From an uncultured Fodinibius sp. (lineage in GTDB: Bacteria > Bacteroidota > Rhodothermia > Balneolales > Balneolaceae): 64,000 bases of DNA. Within the stretch, counting starts at the first letter, position 1. Each line of letters opens with the position of its first letter. The stretch covers positions 124,001-188,000 of the forward strand of contig CAJXOG010000004.1 of assembly GCA_913057775.1 (NCBI GenBank), in the 5' to 3' direction. The translations under genes and the position numbers were made by a program. Below are positions 52,530 to 62,174 of the stretch, piece after piece. The notes beneath the pieces were generated by a model. It was not told where the DNA came from and made no database searches. It saw nothing but the letters and a program-made list of their open reading frames with translations.

Positions 52530-55124
52530 TTGAGGAAGTTTCTTCTCATACTGTTGACAGGTATATTTTTAGTGGGATGTGGAAGTTCCCTGAAAAGTTC
52601 CTGGAATAACTTTACTGCTTATTATAATACCTTTTATAATGCCCGGGAGAGCTTTAAGTCTGGATTAAAAAAAATCAAGAACCAGCCTGTTACCATTGAT
52701 CCTTCTTCACCGGTTCGTATCCATGCTGCTCCCAATAAAGCCGGTTATAATGATTTTCAAAATGCGATCGATAAAGGGGCACAGGTGCTGCGCAAGTTTC
52801 CCGAATCGAAATGGGTGGATGACGCCATTCTACTAATTGGGAAATCAAATTATTATCGCCAGGAGTTTTATCCGGCACTCCAAAAATTTGAAGAACTCAT
52901 AAATGCGGGTTCGTCTCCCGAAATGATTTCACGAGCCATAATTTGGAAAAGCAGGACACAACTTGATTTAAAGCAGTATACGGCCGGAGCAAGTTTTGTA
53001 GAATCTGAGCTTGAACAATATCCGGCAAAGTGGCCTCGAAAATACAGGGGAGCGATACAGGCCTTGGCCGGCCAGCACCACGTTATGCTAGAAAACTTTG
53101 AGGAAGCCGTCGGCTATTTATTTGATGCAACTGCGAATATACAAGAGAAACCGTTACTTGGACGAACGTATTTTTTGCTTGGACAGGTATTGGAGTTGCA
53201 GGAACGATATGGAGAGGCTTTTAATGCTTTTCGAGAGGTTGAAAATAATTTCCAGGACTTTGAATATCTCTACTGGACGCAGTTTAAGCAGGCTGATATT
53301 GCCAGGAAAGCCAAACGATTTGATCTGGCTCTTGATATTTTTCAAACCTTGCGAAATGATGATAAAAATCTTGACCGTCGTGGTCGACTTTTGTTTGAGA
53401 TAGCCAGAACGTATAATATGATGGGAGAGGCCGGGCAGGCCGAAAAAATGTTTAAGAATCTTTTGTATGGTACCGAAAGCCAGCAGCCACGTGCTTTAAA
53501 AGCTGATATTTATTTTCAACTCGGAAAAATATATAGCGATCAGTATGATCAGTACCAAGTTGCAGCTGCTTATTTCGACTCCTCATCAACGATAAATAAT
53601 TCTTCTCCATCTGGCAGTGATTCAGTAAGTCCGGCTGAATTAGCGGATACGTATGGTGAATATACCGAATTGCAAAATTTGATAACTCGAGCGGATAGCT
53701 TGTTGCGGTTAGGTTTTCTTTCAGAACAGGAGCTAGACTCGGCGCTGACTGCTATAAGAGTGCAAAAGCAACGGGAGCTGGAAGAGGATGAAGGAGAGGA
53801 ATCAACAGTTATTACCAATACTGAAGTGACAGGAGAGGAGAATGCCGGTACTTCTGAGATTCCCACCCGATATGGTTATCTCAATTACAAAAACGCGCAG
53901 CTTGTAAGCCAATACAAAACGCAGTTTAGATTGCGTTGGGGTGATCGTCCACTTGTTGATAACTGGCGCAGAGCAGAAGCGATTAGAGGGGCGGAAAGAC
54001 AAGAGGATTTTGAAGTTACTGATAATAGCCAAGCAGCAAATAGTTTGGAAAATACAGAATCGGTTGTGGAGTTGAATCTCGAGGAAATACCCCGAACAAC
54101 AGAACAAAAAAATAAGCTGAGAACTGAGAAGGCCAATGCCCAATATGAATTGGGAAATTTGTTATTTCTGAAGTTGAATATGCCCGATAGTGCTCGGCAT
54201 TATTTTCACAGGGTTCTCAAAAATGATATCGCCCAAAAGCTGCATCCTCCGGCGATGTATTCTCTTTTCGAAATATTTTCGACCAAAGATAATACCGATA
54301 GCCTTCAGTATTGGGGAAAAACAATTCAGGAAAAATATTCTGATACACGGTATGCGCGGAGGGCGAAGATTAGGATGGGAGATGTATCGGAGGATGCTTT
54401 TGAACAGGATACGACGACAAAATTGTTAGATCAGTATTATCGACACTTGGAGGATACGACATCCCATAAGCCGTTAAGATTAAGAAAATTAGCACTGAAT
54501 AATCGCTCTTCTGATTTGGCCCCCTATATATTTTACCAATCTATTGAGGCCTATATCGAGCGGGCCAAAAATGATACTGCTTTTGTTGATTCATCCCAGA
54601 ACCGCTCTTTAATGGATAGTTTGAGTCATAAATCAGGGATTGATTCGGTTAAAACATCAGCCATCTTAGAACGGCAGCTGGAATTTTCTGGCGCTTCCTG
54701 GGATAGCGTGCGATTTGCTATTCAACAGTTTGATACCACTTTTCCTAATGCTCAACAGCAGCAAAGGGTCGATAAGTTGAAGAAGCTACTGGAAGAGCAA
54801 AAAATGGAATCACAAGAGAGTTCGACGTGTAAAAGATTGGGAATTTCGCTGAGTGTAGATCCGAGCATGAAGTCGTTTTTATCGCAGGTATCCTATCCAA
54901 AGAAATTAGAAGGGACCTCATTATCAGGAAAGGTAATTTATTCATTTGCGGTCACAAAAGAAGGAGAAGTCAAATCATATGAATTAATCTCAGAAAAAAC
55001 CTCGCTGGGTATAGAAGAGGCTTTTGAAGAAGCTTTTGATGAACATTTACAGTTTGCACCATTAGAGGTAGAGCAAGCTCCCGATGAAATTACATGCCGG
55101 GTATCGTTTCCCATCCAGCGTTAG
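52530..55124 (+). CDS. SprE/PorW-like TPR lipoprotein with C-terminal TonB-like domain
   Basis: An 864-aa exported protein beginning at TTG, with lipobox LVGC (C17). The region right after the lipid (SWNNFTAYYNTFYNARESFKSG) resembles the start of SprE/PorW, a lipoprotein needed by the type IX secretion machine. TPR-like helical repeats run from about residue 70 to 330 and again around 540-620, with an acidic spacer between. Residues about 775-864 form a TonB C-terminal-type domain (GKVIYSFAVTKEGEVKSYELI, FEEAFDEHLQFAPLEVEQ). The T9SS tail on the propeller at 9359-12478 shows such a machine should exist here. Equating it with SprE is inference from the N-terminal pattern. Confidence 0.7.
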   Translation: MRKFLLILLTGIFLVGCGSSLKSSWNNFTAYYNTFYNARESFKSGLKKIKNQPVTIDPSSPVRIHAAPNKAGYNDFQNAIDKGAQVLRKFPESKWVDDAILLIGKSNYYRQEFYPALQKFEELINAGSSPEMISRAIIWKSRTQLDLKQYTAGASFVESELEQYPAKWPRKYRGAIQALAGQHHVMLENFEEAVGYLFDATANIQEKPLLGRTYFLLGQVLELQERYGEAFNAFREVENNFQDFEYLYWTQFKQADIARKAKRFDLALDIFQTLRNDDKNLDRRGRLLFEIARTYNMMGEAGQAEKMFKNLLYGTESQQPRALKADIYFQLGKIYSDQYDQYQVAAAYFDSSSTINNSSPSGSDSVSPAELADTYGEYTELQNLITRADSLLRLGFLSEQELDSALTAIRVQKQRELEEDEGEESTVITNTEVTGEENAGTSEIPTRYGYLNYKNAQLVSQYKTQFRLRWGDRPLVDNWRRAEAIRGAERQEDFEVTDNSQAANSLENTESVVELNLEEIPRTTEQKNKLRTEKANAQYELGNLLFLKLNMPDSARHYFHRVLKNDIAQKLHPPAMYSLFEIFSTKDNTDSLQYWGKTIQEKYSDTRYARRAKIRMGDVSEDAFEQDTTTKLLDQYYRHLEDTTSHKPLRLRKLALNNRSSDLAPYIFYQSIEAYIERAKNDTAFVDSSQNRSLMDSLSHKSGIDSVKTSAILERQLEFSGASWDSVRFAIQQFDTTFPNAQQQQRVDKLKKLLEEQKMESQESSTCKRLGISLSVDPSMKSFLSQVSYPKKLEGTSLSGKVIYSFAVTKEGEVKSYELISEKTSLGIEEAFEEAFDEHLQFAPLEVEQAPDEITCRVSFPIQR

Positions 55125-56206
55125 TCGAATGCTTTTACCAGCTGATGGATGGATTTGATATTCAGCTCGTCTAATTCGTGTAACAGCTGACGGTTGATCG
55201 ATTTTATAAGTCCGGGGCCTTCATAAATTAGTCCGGTATACATTTGTAGTAAGTCTGCTCCGGCTAATAGCATCTTAAGAGCTGTACTAAAATTATCAAT
55301 ACCCCCTACGCCAATAATTGGCTTTTGTCCTTTGGTCGCCTCGCTGATCCATTCAACAATTTGAATGCTTTTGTTAGCAATTGGTTTGCCACTTAGTCCG
55401 CCCTGACCAATATTATTGAGCTCAGCTTCACTTGTTTGTAATACTTCCCGTGATGCGGAACTATTGCATGCGACATACCCGTGGATACGATGATTTTCAC
55501 AAATTTCTAAGAGCTGTAATAGCTGATCTTTGGTGAGATCGGAAGAAAATTTCACGGTTGTAGGCACTACACGGGCATCATCACGTATTTTTAGGGCTGA
55601 GAGCAGTTCATCCAAAGCTGAGGGATCTTCAAATGTTTTTCCCTCTGCGGTATTGGGACACGAAATGTTAACAGTAATATAGTCGGCTACTTTTTTGGCC
55701 TCTTTGAAGCTTTGCACATAATCCCGGATTGCTACATCACCCATGATTTTGGGATCGTGAGTTTTGGCAATATTAACGCCGAGTGGAATGGACAGGTCTT
55801 TATTTTTTAATCTTTTTACGACCGTTTGAGCTCCGTCATTATTCAATCCCATTCTGTTGATAATTGCCCTATCTTTGGGCAAGCGGAAGGCTCGGGGTTT
55901 GGGATTTCCGGTATTGGGATTGGCGGTAATGCTGCCCACTTCTACAAAGCCGAATCCCAGCGCCTCCATTATTTCAGGAATTTGCCCATTTTTGTCGAAA
56001 CCCGCTGCAAGCCCAATAGGATTTCTAAATGTTAATCCCCATATTTGTTGACTTAATTTCGCAGATTGATAATTGTATAAACTCTTTGCCAAAGCTTTCA
56101 ACATACTACTATCCGATGCTGTCTCAGCAAAGCGATGGATAGCAGAGTGGGCTTGCTCGGCGTCAAGCTTGAATAAAAGTGATTTAACCAACGAATTATA
56201 AATCAT
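55121..56206 (-). CDS. pyrD: Quinone-type dihydroorotate dehydrogenase with a cysteine base
   Basis: A 361-aa FMN enzyme of pyrimidine synthesis. The N-terminal 40-residue helical extension (FKLDAEQAHSAIHRF) and WGLTFRNPIGLAAGFDKNG at about 56-74 are those of class 2 enzymes, which sit on the inner membrane and reduce quinone. In the active-site motif NISCPNTAEG the base position is C183; class 2 enzymes of E. coli and human have serine there, and class 1 enzymes cysteine. The FMN loops GVGGIDNF and AGADLLQMYTGLIYEGP are intact. Its stop codon overlaps that of the converging TPR gene by four bases. Confidence 0.93.
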   Translation of the reverse strand: MIYNSLVKSLLFKLDAEQAHSAIHRFAETASDSSMLKALAKSLYNYQSAKLSQQIWGLTFRNPIGLAAGFDKNGQIPEIMEALGFGFVEVGSITANPNTGNPKPRAFRLPKDRAIINRMGLNNDGAQTVVKRLKNKDLSIPLGVNIAKTHDPKIMGDVAIRDYVQSFKEAKKVADYITVNISCPNTAEGKTFEDPSALDELLSALKIRDDARVVPTTVKFSSDLTKDQLLQLLEICENHRIHGYVACNSSASREVLQTSEAELNNIGQGGLSGKPIANKSIQIVEWISEATKGQKPIIGVGGIDNFSTALKMLLAGADLLQMYTGLIYEGPGLIKSINRQLLHELDELNIKSIHQLVKAFD

Positions 56207-56290
56207 AATATATGACGAGCGATATTTTGCCTTCGCAAAGTAAAGAGCTTTTTTCTAAGAACGAAATTAAAACGATTAAATTCAGCTTCA

Positions 56291-57574
56291 ATGCGTTTTA
56301 AGTCGCTACAATCCGTTCAAGAGTATCTCGAGAACATACCTAAATTTCAATCCAAGGGGTCTTCTGCAGCTAAGTTTGATTTATCGCGGTTTCGAAATTT
56401 TTGTGATATGATAGGTAACCCACACGCGGAATTTGACTCCATTCATGTAGCGGGCACAAACGGAAAAGGAAGTACATGCAACATATTGGCTTCTGTATTC
56501 CAAAAGGCTGGTTATAAGACAGGAGTATATACGTCACCGCATATCATCACTTTTGATGAGCGTTTTCGCATCAATAATGATGTTATATCGAGTGATGAAC
56601 TTCTGCAGTTTTTTAATACATATATAGATATTATTGAAAAGTATGAGCTGACCTATTTTGAGATAAGTACGGCGATTGCCTTTTGGTGGTTTGCCCGTTC
56701 TAGTGTGGATATAGCCTGTATCGAGGTTGGGCTCGGTGGTCGATTAGATGCTACCAATATCGTCGATCCGGAAATAAGTGTGATAACCAGTATTTCGCTG
56801 GATCATACCGATATCCTCGGGGATAGTATTACTGCAATCACCCGGGAAAAGGCGGGTATTTTAAAAGAAGGTCGTCCTGTAGTGATAGGAGAGTTACCCA
56901 TGGAAGCCCAAAATGAAATTGTTGAAATCGCCGAACAGAAAGAGTGCCCATTATATACGATTGGTGATTTAAATCCGGAATACATAAGACCCGGCCACTA
57001 CCAGTTAACAGTTGATGATAGAACGATTAATATCTCGAGCAATTTAACTTCGCCGATACAGGCAAAAAATATGGCAGTTGCCTGGCAGGTTTGTTCTGTA
57101 CTTGGGGATAAGTATGGAAGAATAACAGAAGAGAACTTTATAAGTGGTCTGGAGCGTGTTAATACCGGTTTTGGGAGGTTTGAGCAACTTGTTGATGGTA
57201 AGCAGTGGTACTTCGATGGGGGGCATAACCTGGAAGCGGTGAAAGTGTTAAAAGAGTCAATAAAAATGGTGGGTAATACTGAGAATTCAACGTTGGTGCT
57301 TTCATTGATGCGTGATAAAATTCGGGAGGAAGTGATGGCAGAATTTTTAGAATTCAAAAATATCTATTATTATTCCCTAGACCTTGAACGGGCAGCAACT
57401 TTTGACGATATTAAACAATGGTTGCCCAAAGCAAATCCCTTTCCTGCTTCTGATGAAGATCGAAAAAAACTAATGCAAGACGATTTTGATTCGGAATTAG
57501 TAATATTTTCAGGAAGTTTTTACTTTTATGAAACAGTTCGGGACTGGGTTTCAACTTTTGCTTTAAACCAATAA
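56291..57574 (+). CDS. folC: Folylpolyglutamate/dihydrofolate synthase
   Basis: A 427-aa Mur-ligase-fold enzyme that adds glutamate to folates. It shows the P-loop HVAGTNGKGSTCNIL near residue 52-66, the YTSPHIITFDERFRIN segment, EVGLGGRLDATN for the second nucleotide motif, SLDHTDILGDSI, and REKAGILKEGRPVVIG. A C-terminal domain with FDGGHNLEAVKVL follows. These are the standard FolC signatures, and the length is normal. Dihydrofolate synthase activity in addition is likely but not provable from sequence. It is divergent from pyrD with an 84-bp space and precedes rho on the same strand by 129 nt. Confidence 0.95.
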   Translation: MRFKSLQSVQEYLENIPKFQSKGSSAAKFDLSRFRNFCDMIGNPHAEFDSIHVAGTNGKGSTCNILASVFQKAGYKTGVYTSPHIITFDERFRINNDVISSDELLQFFNTYIDIIEKYELTYFEISTAIAFWWFARSSVDIACIEVGLGGRLDATNIVDPEISVITSISLDHTDILGDSITAITREKAGILKEGRPVVIGELPMEAQNEIVEIAEQKECPLYTIGDLNPEYIRPGHYQLTVDDRTINISSNLTSPIQAKNMAVAWQVCSVLGDKYGRITEENFISGLERVNTGFGRFEQLVDGKQWYFDGGHNLEAVKVLKESIKMVGNTENSTLVLSLMRDKIREEVMAEFLEFKNIYYYSLDLERAATFDDIKQWLPKANPFPASDEDRKKLMQDDFDSELVIFSGSFYFYETVRDWVSTFALNQ

Positions 57575-57703
57575 TTCATATCTACCTGAATTTGCTCCCT
57601 TTTTATAGCGTAGATCTATTCTCTATAGCTTCTGACAAAAGATTATAGGATCATTTTATTCATCGTAACCCATTTTCATATTTAAAATAGATAGAAGAAC
57701 ATT

Positions 57704-59179
57704 ATGTCGGATTACCAAACCGATGGAGTTTCTCTTGAAGAAATAGATACTCTTCAGGAAAAAACAGTTAAGGAACTTCGTTATTTAGCCCGTGAACAGG
57801 GATTAAGTTCGGTATCAGACTTGCGAAAGCAAGAACTGATTAATCGTATTACACAATCAGTACGCGACAAAGCAAGAGCTCGAGGAGAGTTGGATGAGGA
57901 TGGTAGTGACCATCGGTCTAATAATAATGGCAGTCGCAATAATTCCGCCGATTCCGACAATAATCGAAGCAAGAAAAAGAAGAAAAAAAGTGTCCACGAT
58001 ATTCTGCCTGAATCGGATGCCCCAACGCTTGATGAACGACTGGCTGAGATTCAACCCGAATTAGGTCCTTATCTAATACAGGAGGGGACGCTGGAAATTC
58101 TGCCTGATGGATACGGTTTTCTGCGATCCGTGAATTATAATTACAAGGCTAGTCCCGATGATATTTATGTATCGCCTTCTCAGATAAAGAGATTCCGGCT
58201 TAGGCAGGGCGATTGTGTGATTGGAATTATTCGTCCTCCGAAAGTTGGAGAACGATATTTTGCCCTTCTGCGCGTGGATGGGGTAAATGGAAAAATTCCT
58301 CGCGATATGGATAACCGTGAGGATTTTGAGGATCTTATGCCGATTTATCCAGAAGATCGTTTTAAGCTAGAGCATAACCCAACGGAATATACTACGCGTA
58401 CTCTGGATCTGTTTGCGCCGATGGGGAAGGGACAGCGCGGTCTTATAGTAGCGCAACCCAAAACGGGTAAAACGACCATTCTGCGTAATATTGCAAATGC
58501 CGTCAATGAGAATAATCCTGAGACAAAGATCATTATTCTACTCATTGACGAGCGTCCTGAGGAAGTAACCGAAATGGAGCGGAATGTAGAAAATGCGGAG
58601 GTGGTAGCATCTACGTTTGATGAAAAGCCGGAAAATCATATAGGTCTTTCTGAGATTGTTTTTGAGAAAAGTAAGCGTCTTGTAGAAAGTGGCCACGATG
58701 TATTAGTATTGTTGGATTCTATTACTAGGTTGGCGCGTGCATACAATATATGCCAGCCTTCATCTGGCCGAACAATGTCTGGTGGTATAGATTCAGAAGC
58801 GCTTAAAGCGCCGCGGCAGCTTTTTAGCTCAGCCCGTAATATTGAAAATGGCGGTAGCCTTTCTATTCTTGCTACAGCATTGGTTCAGACTGGTTCTCGC
58901 ATGGATGATCTGATCTTTGAAGAGTTTAAAGGAACCGGTAACATGGAAATTGTGCTGGACCGTAACCTTTCTGAGCGTAGAATTTATCCGGCGATGGATA
59001 TCTTTAAAAGCGGTACGCGGCGCGAGGAACTGATTGTGCCCGAATCCGAACATGAAAAAGTAGTACTCTTACGACGTTATCTGAATCGCATGAATAGTTT
59101 TGAGGCGATGGAATTTGTGCTCGATAAGATGAAGGGAACCGAAGATAACGAAGAATTCTTGCTCTCCATGAATAAATAG
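57704..59179 (+). CDS. rho: Transcription termination factor Rho
   Basis: A 491-aa hexameric RNA helicase. Residues 10-55 are the Rho N-terminal helical domain ([20 protein letters not shown]). Residues 60-105 are a Ser/Asn/Asp- then Lys-rich disordered insert of the sort common in Bacteroidota. The cold-shock-like RNA-binding domain is at about 120-200 ([18 protein letters not shown]), and the ATPase has Walker [11 protein letters not shown], followed by [15 protein letters not shown] and the Q/R-loop residues. The insert makes it longer than the 419-aa E. coli protein. Downstream comes a large intergenic inverted repeat rather than a simple terminator. Confidence 0.97.
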   Translation: MSDYQTDGVSLEEIDTLQEKTVKELRYLAREQGLSSVSDLRKQELINRITQSVRDKARARGELDEDGSDHRSNNNGSRNNSADSDNNRSKKKKKKSVHDILPESDAPTLDERLAEIQPELGPYLIQEGTLEILPDGYGFLRSVNYNYKASPDDIYVSPSQIKRFRLRQGDCVIGIIRPPKVGERYFALLRVDGVNGKIPRDMDNREDFEDLMPIYPEDRFKLEHNPTEYTTRTLDLFAPMGKGQRGLIVAQPKTGKTTILRNIANAVNENNPETKIIILLIDERPEEVTEMERNVENAEVVASTFDEKPENHIGLSEIVFEKSKRLVESGHDVLVLLDSITRLARAYNICQPSSGRTMSGGIDSEALKAPRQLFSSARNIENGGSLSILATALVQTGSRMDDLIFEEFKGTGNMEIVLDRNLSERRIYPAMDIFKSGTRREELIVPESEHEKVVLLRRYLNRMNSFEAMEFVLDKMKGTEDNEEFLLSMNK

Positions 59180-59200
59180 CCAATCTTATTAACCTGGATT

Positions 59201-59349
59201 ATTCACCAAGAAATTTGGTTTTGGACAAGGCGCAGATGAAATATCAAACGAAACGGATCAGGATACGTCGAATGCGATATTTTAGCAGCAACACAGTCCA
59301 CGATCAAATTTCGTAGTCTTTGATTACCCAAATTTGGGCTATTGAATAT
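59201..59349. repeat. Long imperfect inverted-repeat element downstream of rho
   Basis: The left arm at 59210-59245 and right arm at 59276-59312 share GAAATTTG/CAAATTTC, TGGAC/GTCCA and AAATATC/GATATTT in the same order and near-equal spacing, around a loop of about 30 nt. Outside lie CACCAAGAAATTTGG-type and CCCAAATTTGGG palindromic sequences and TATTCA/TGAATA. This is the build of a REP- or MITE-like intergenic element. It could form a 100-nt hairpin in the rho transcript. Confidence 0.55.
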
Positions 59350-59416
59350 TTTCATGCAACTATAATAAAATTATATGCTTAATATATATTTTGACCTATT
59401 GTTGTGAATAATTCGG

Positions 59417-60268
59417 TTAGGGTAGCTGTTTTGCTAACACATATTTTTTATCGTCATCCTTGAATAGATGACCTGCTTGTCCATTTCCGGAATGATAGAA
59501 AAGTAATAGCGCTTTTTCATCGCAGGCTTGTTGCAGAAGCCGAACTTTCTTTTTCTTGGCTTCAAGTGGATAGATATCTGCCTTTTCCATGGCATACTCA
59601 TTAAGCTGATATTCCGTCGGTAGCAAATCTCCCATGTAGTAGGCTTTCTCACCATCGCTTTCGATGATCACAATTTGATGCCCGGGCGTATGTCCACCTG
59701 TTTTTACCACCGTTATGCCATTCATAATTTCCGTAATATCATCCGATAAAAAATTGATTCGATTATCACTGACTAATCGGTAAAAGTCATCCAGGCGATA
59801 CCGTTCGCTGTATGATAGTTGCTGTCCTTTACTTTGTTCAAGAGCAAAGTCCCACTCCATTTGGTGTACATAGTATGTAGCATTTGGGAAAGTAGGCTGC
59901 GTTTTGGCTTCTGTATTCGTAAAGGAGGAACCGGCAGCGTGATCGTAATGCAAATGGGTTAGAACTACATCGGTAATATCCTCAGGTGTTAGCCCAAAAA
60001 TCTGTAGATTCGTGCATACGTTAGAAACGTCTGTATATTGGCTTCCCGCATCTAATCCCCAGCCCAGACCGGTATCGAGTAAAATATTTTGTTCTCCCGA
60101 TTGTACTAAAATGGGATTGATCCCAGCCATAACAGAGTTGCTATCGCTGGGATCTTTGTGTGTTGAAGCCGAATGTGCAATTCTTTTGGATCGGTTGATA
60201 TGTCCATCTTTGAAAAGCTCAAAGTGACCTTCGCTTAGCACTTCTACCGTAAAAGAACCAATATCCAT
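59417..60268 (-). CDS. Metallo-beta-lactamase-fold hydrolase
   Basis: A 283-aa MBL-superfamily protein with the metal motif THLHYDHAAG (H105, H107, D109, H110), LLDTGLGWG before it, the metal ligand histidine in TGGHTPGHQIV, and YMGDLLPTE for the bridging aspartate. The HTPGH and GDLLP pattern is that of the general hydrolase group annotated as MBL-fold metallo-hydrolase (lactonases, phosphodiesterases and others). No signal peptide is present. It is 9 nt downstream of sppA on the same strand, probably co-transcribed. The substrate is unknown. Confidence 0.88.
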   Translation of the reverse strand: MDIGSFTVEVLSEGHFELFKDGHINRSKRIAHSASTHKDPSDSNSVMAGINPILVQSGEQNILLDTGLGWGLDAGSQYTDVSNVCTNLQIFGLTPEDITDVVLTHLHYDHAAGSSFTNTEAKTQPTFPNATYYVHQMEWDFALEQSKGQQLSYSERYRLDDFYRLVSDNRINFLSDDITEIMNGITVVKTGGHTPGHQIVIIESDGEKAYYMGDLLPTEYQLNEYAMEKADIYPLEAKKKKVRLLQQACDEKALLLFYHSGNGQAGHLFKDDDKKYVLAKQLP

Positions 60269-60277
60269 GTCGGTAAT

Positions 60278-62068
60278 TTATTGAATACTAATTTCGTAAG
60301 GAAATAATGTTAATGCATCGCGACGTTTGAGAACAGAAAACTGTTGTTCGACATCTTGTATCTCATTAGAGAAAAACCAGGTGTTAGGTAGTAGCGCTTT
60401 TGCCTGAGTAGCGGCAGATCCCATAAACAATTCATAGAATGATTTCGGTTTGGGGAATTTGGCAATTTTGTAATCGCTGATTTCGGCTTTTTCAGCTGCT
60501 AAGCTCAATGCTTTTTCGAGGCCGCCCAACTCATCTACCAGACCATTTTCATGGGCGTCAGCCCCAACCCAGACACGTCCCTGGGCAAGCTCGTCCATCT
60601 GATCCACTTCCATATCTCGACCTTTAGCTGCTTTGGTGATAAAGGTTTGGTAGAAGTTGTCGATATACTGTTGAAAGGCTTTCTCTTCAGATGATGTAAA
60701 CTCCCGTGTCGGAAGCAGCCAATCGGCGTGTTCATGTGTTTTTACCTCATCGAAGGTGATGCCCAGCTTGTCATTCATTAATTGTTTGGTATTAAATTTA
60801 GTGCCGAATACGCCAATGGATCCCGTAATAGTTGTCGGTTCGGCAACAATGGAGTCACCGGCCATGGCTATATAATATCCACCGGAAGCAGCAACACCGC
60901 CCATGGAAATAATGACTGGGATATCTTTCTTGGTTTCTTGCAGCATACGCCAGATTGCATCAGAAGTACTACCAGAACCGCCCGGACTGTTGATACGTAA
61001 TACTAATGCTTTAATGTCGTCATCCTCACGAATTTCTTCGAGTTGTTCTTCTATAAAATCAACGGTAATCTGTGGCTGATTGTTGAATGGGGAGTTGGAA
61101 CCTATATCCGGCATAATAGGACCATTCGCATATACTACCGCAATTTTATCTGAAGTTGATGGGGTGGAAAGTCCGGCTGAGGATGATGAGACTTTTGAAT
61201 ATCGGTTGAAGTTAACGGTATTGAAAGAAGCACTTTCGTCGAGACCCATTCTGTTTTTCATATGAGCAACTAACTCATCCGTATAAACCAGAGAGTCTAT
61301 CAGTTGATTTTCGAAACCGAATTGGGTAGTCAAGTTAGGCTGACTGTTTAGCAGTTGGTTCAGCTCTTCGGTAGAATGTCCGGTCTTGGCACCAACCGCA
61401 TCCAAAAAGGTGGTGCTTGTTTGATTTAATATCTGGGTTAGCTGATATTCATTTTCATCGGATAGATCTTTTCTGAAAAAGGGTTCAACAGCGCCTTTAT
61501 ATTTCCCATGTCGGATGACTTCCGCATCTACGCCCAGCTTTTCAAACATCCCATCGAAAAATGTCACCTGGCTGAAAAATCCATCAAATTCGAAGAATGT
61601 TTCTGGCGGAGCAAAAACAGAGTCAGCCGCTGTTGCTAAGTAATACCCCTTTTCGTTGTAACCGAGATCGTTGGTACTGGCGTATATGAACTTGTCAGAA
61701 CTGTCGCGAAAAGCACTGATTAATCGGTGTGCCTCTTGAAGGTTTGCCCAGCTTTCGCTCATAAAATCGATCTCAAGCCAAATGCCTTCGACATTATTGT
61801 GAACTTGGGCTTTGGCCAAATTTTCTTTTAATCTTTCCAGTGAGACCTTATCATTGTTTGACTGATTCAAGAGTTCATCCAATGGATTCTGAGAATCTTG
61901 GCTGGGTAACGTCCCGCTAAGAGAAATTTTTAGCACGGAATTACTCTGGATGTATGGTTCTGGTTGCTGCGAACTTGTTGAAACGGTTATAATGGCAATA
62001 AAAAAGACCAGCAGCAGTGCGATAAGTGTACCCAGTGTAGCGGCAATAAGTGTTTTGAAGAAGTTCAT
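60278..62068 (-). CDS. sppA: Signal peptide peptidase SppA, 67-kDa type
   Basis: A 596-aa membrane-anchored serine protease that clears cleaved signal peptides. The N-terminal helix is at 5-30. The tandem ClpP-like domains supply the Lys/Ser dyad: K191 in RHGKYKGAVEPFF in the first domain and S395 in GGVAASGGYYIAMAGD in the second, spaced as in the E. coli enzyme (K209, S409). The oxyanion segment INSPGGSGSTSDAIW is at about 359-373. It is upstream of the MBL-fold gene on the same strand and divergent from the phytoene-desaturase-like gene. Confidence 0.95.
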   Translation of the reverse strand: MNFFKTLIAATLGTLIALLLVFFIAIITVSTSSQQPEPYIQSNSVLKISLSGTLPSQDSQNPLDELLNQSNNDKVSLERLKENLAKAQVHNNVEGIWLEIDFMSESWANLQEAHRLISAFRDSSDKFIYASTNDLGYNEKGYYLATAADSVFAPPETFFEFDGFFSQVTFFDGMFEKLGVDAEVIRHGKYKGAVEPFFRKDLSDENEYQLTQILNQTSTTFLDAVGAKTGHSTEELNQLLNSQPNLTTQFGFENQLIDSLVYTDELVAHMKNRMGLDESASFNTVNFNRYSKVSSSSAGLSTPSTSDKIAVVYANGPIMPDIGSNSPFNNQPQITVDFIEEQLEEIREDDDIKALVLRINSPGGSGSTSDAIWRMLQETKKDIPVIISMGGVAASGGYYIAMAGDSIVAEPTTITGSIGVFGTKFNTKQLMNDKLGITFDEVKTHEHADWLLPTREFTSSEEKAFQQYIDNFYQTFITKAAKGRDMEVDQMDELAQGRVWVGADAHENGLVDELGGLEKALSLAAEKAEISDYKIAKFPKPKSFYELFMGSAATQAKALLPNTWFFSNEIQDVEQQFSVLKRRDALTLFPYEISIQ

Positions 62069-62174
62069 AAAATTAAACCAAGTATGTTATTCAGAATTAA
62101 TTGCGGTGATGAATTGTTAAAATCCCTGTACGTTAAATTTTTAAGTATGTTATCAAAAGTGAGTGTTATAAACA

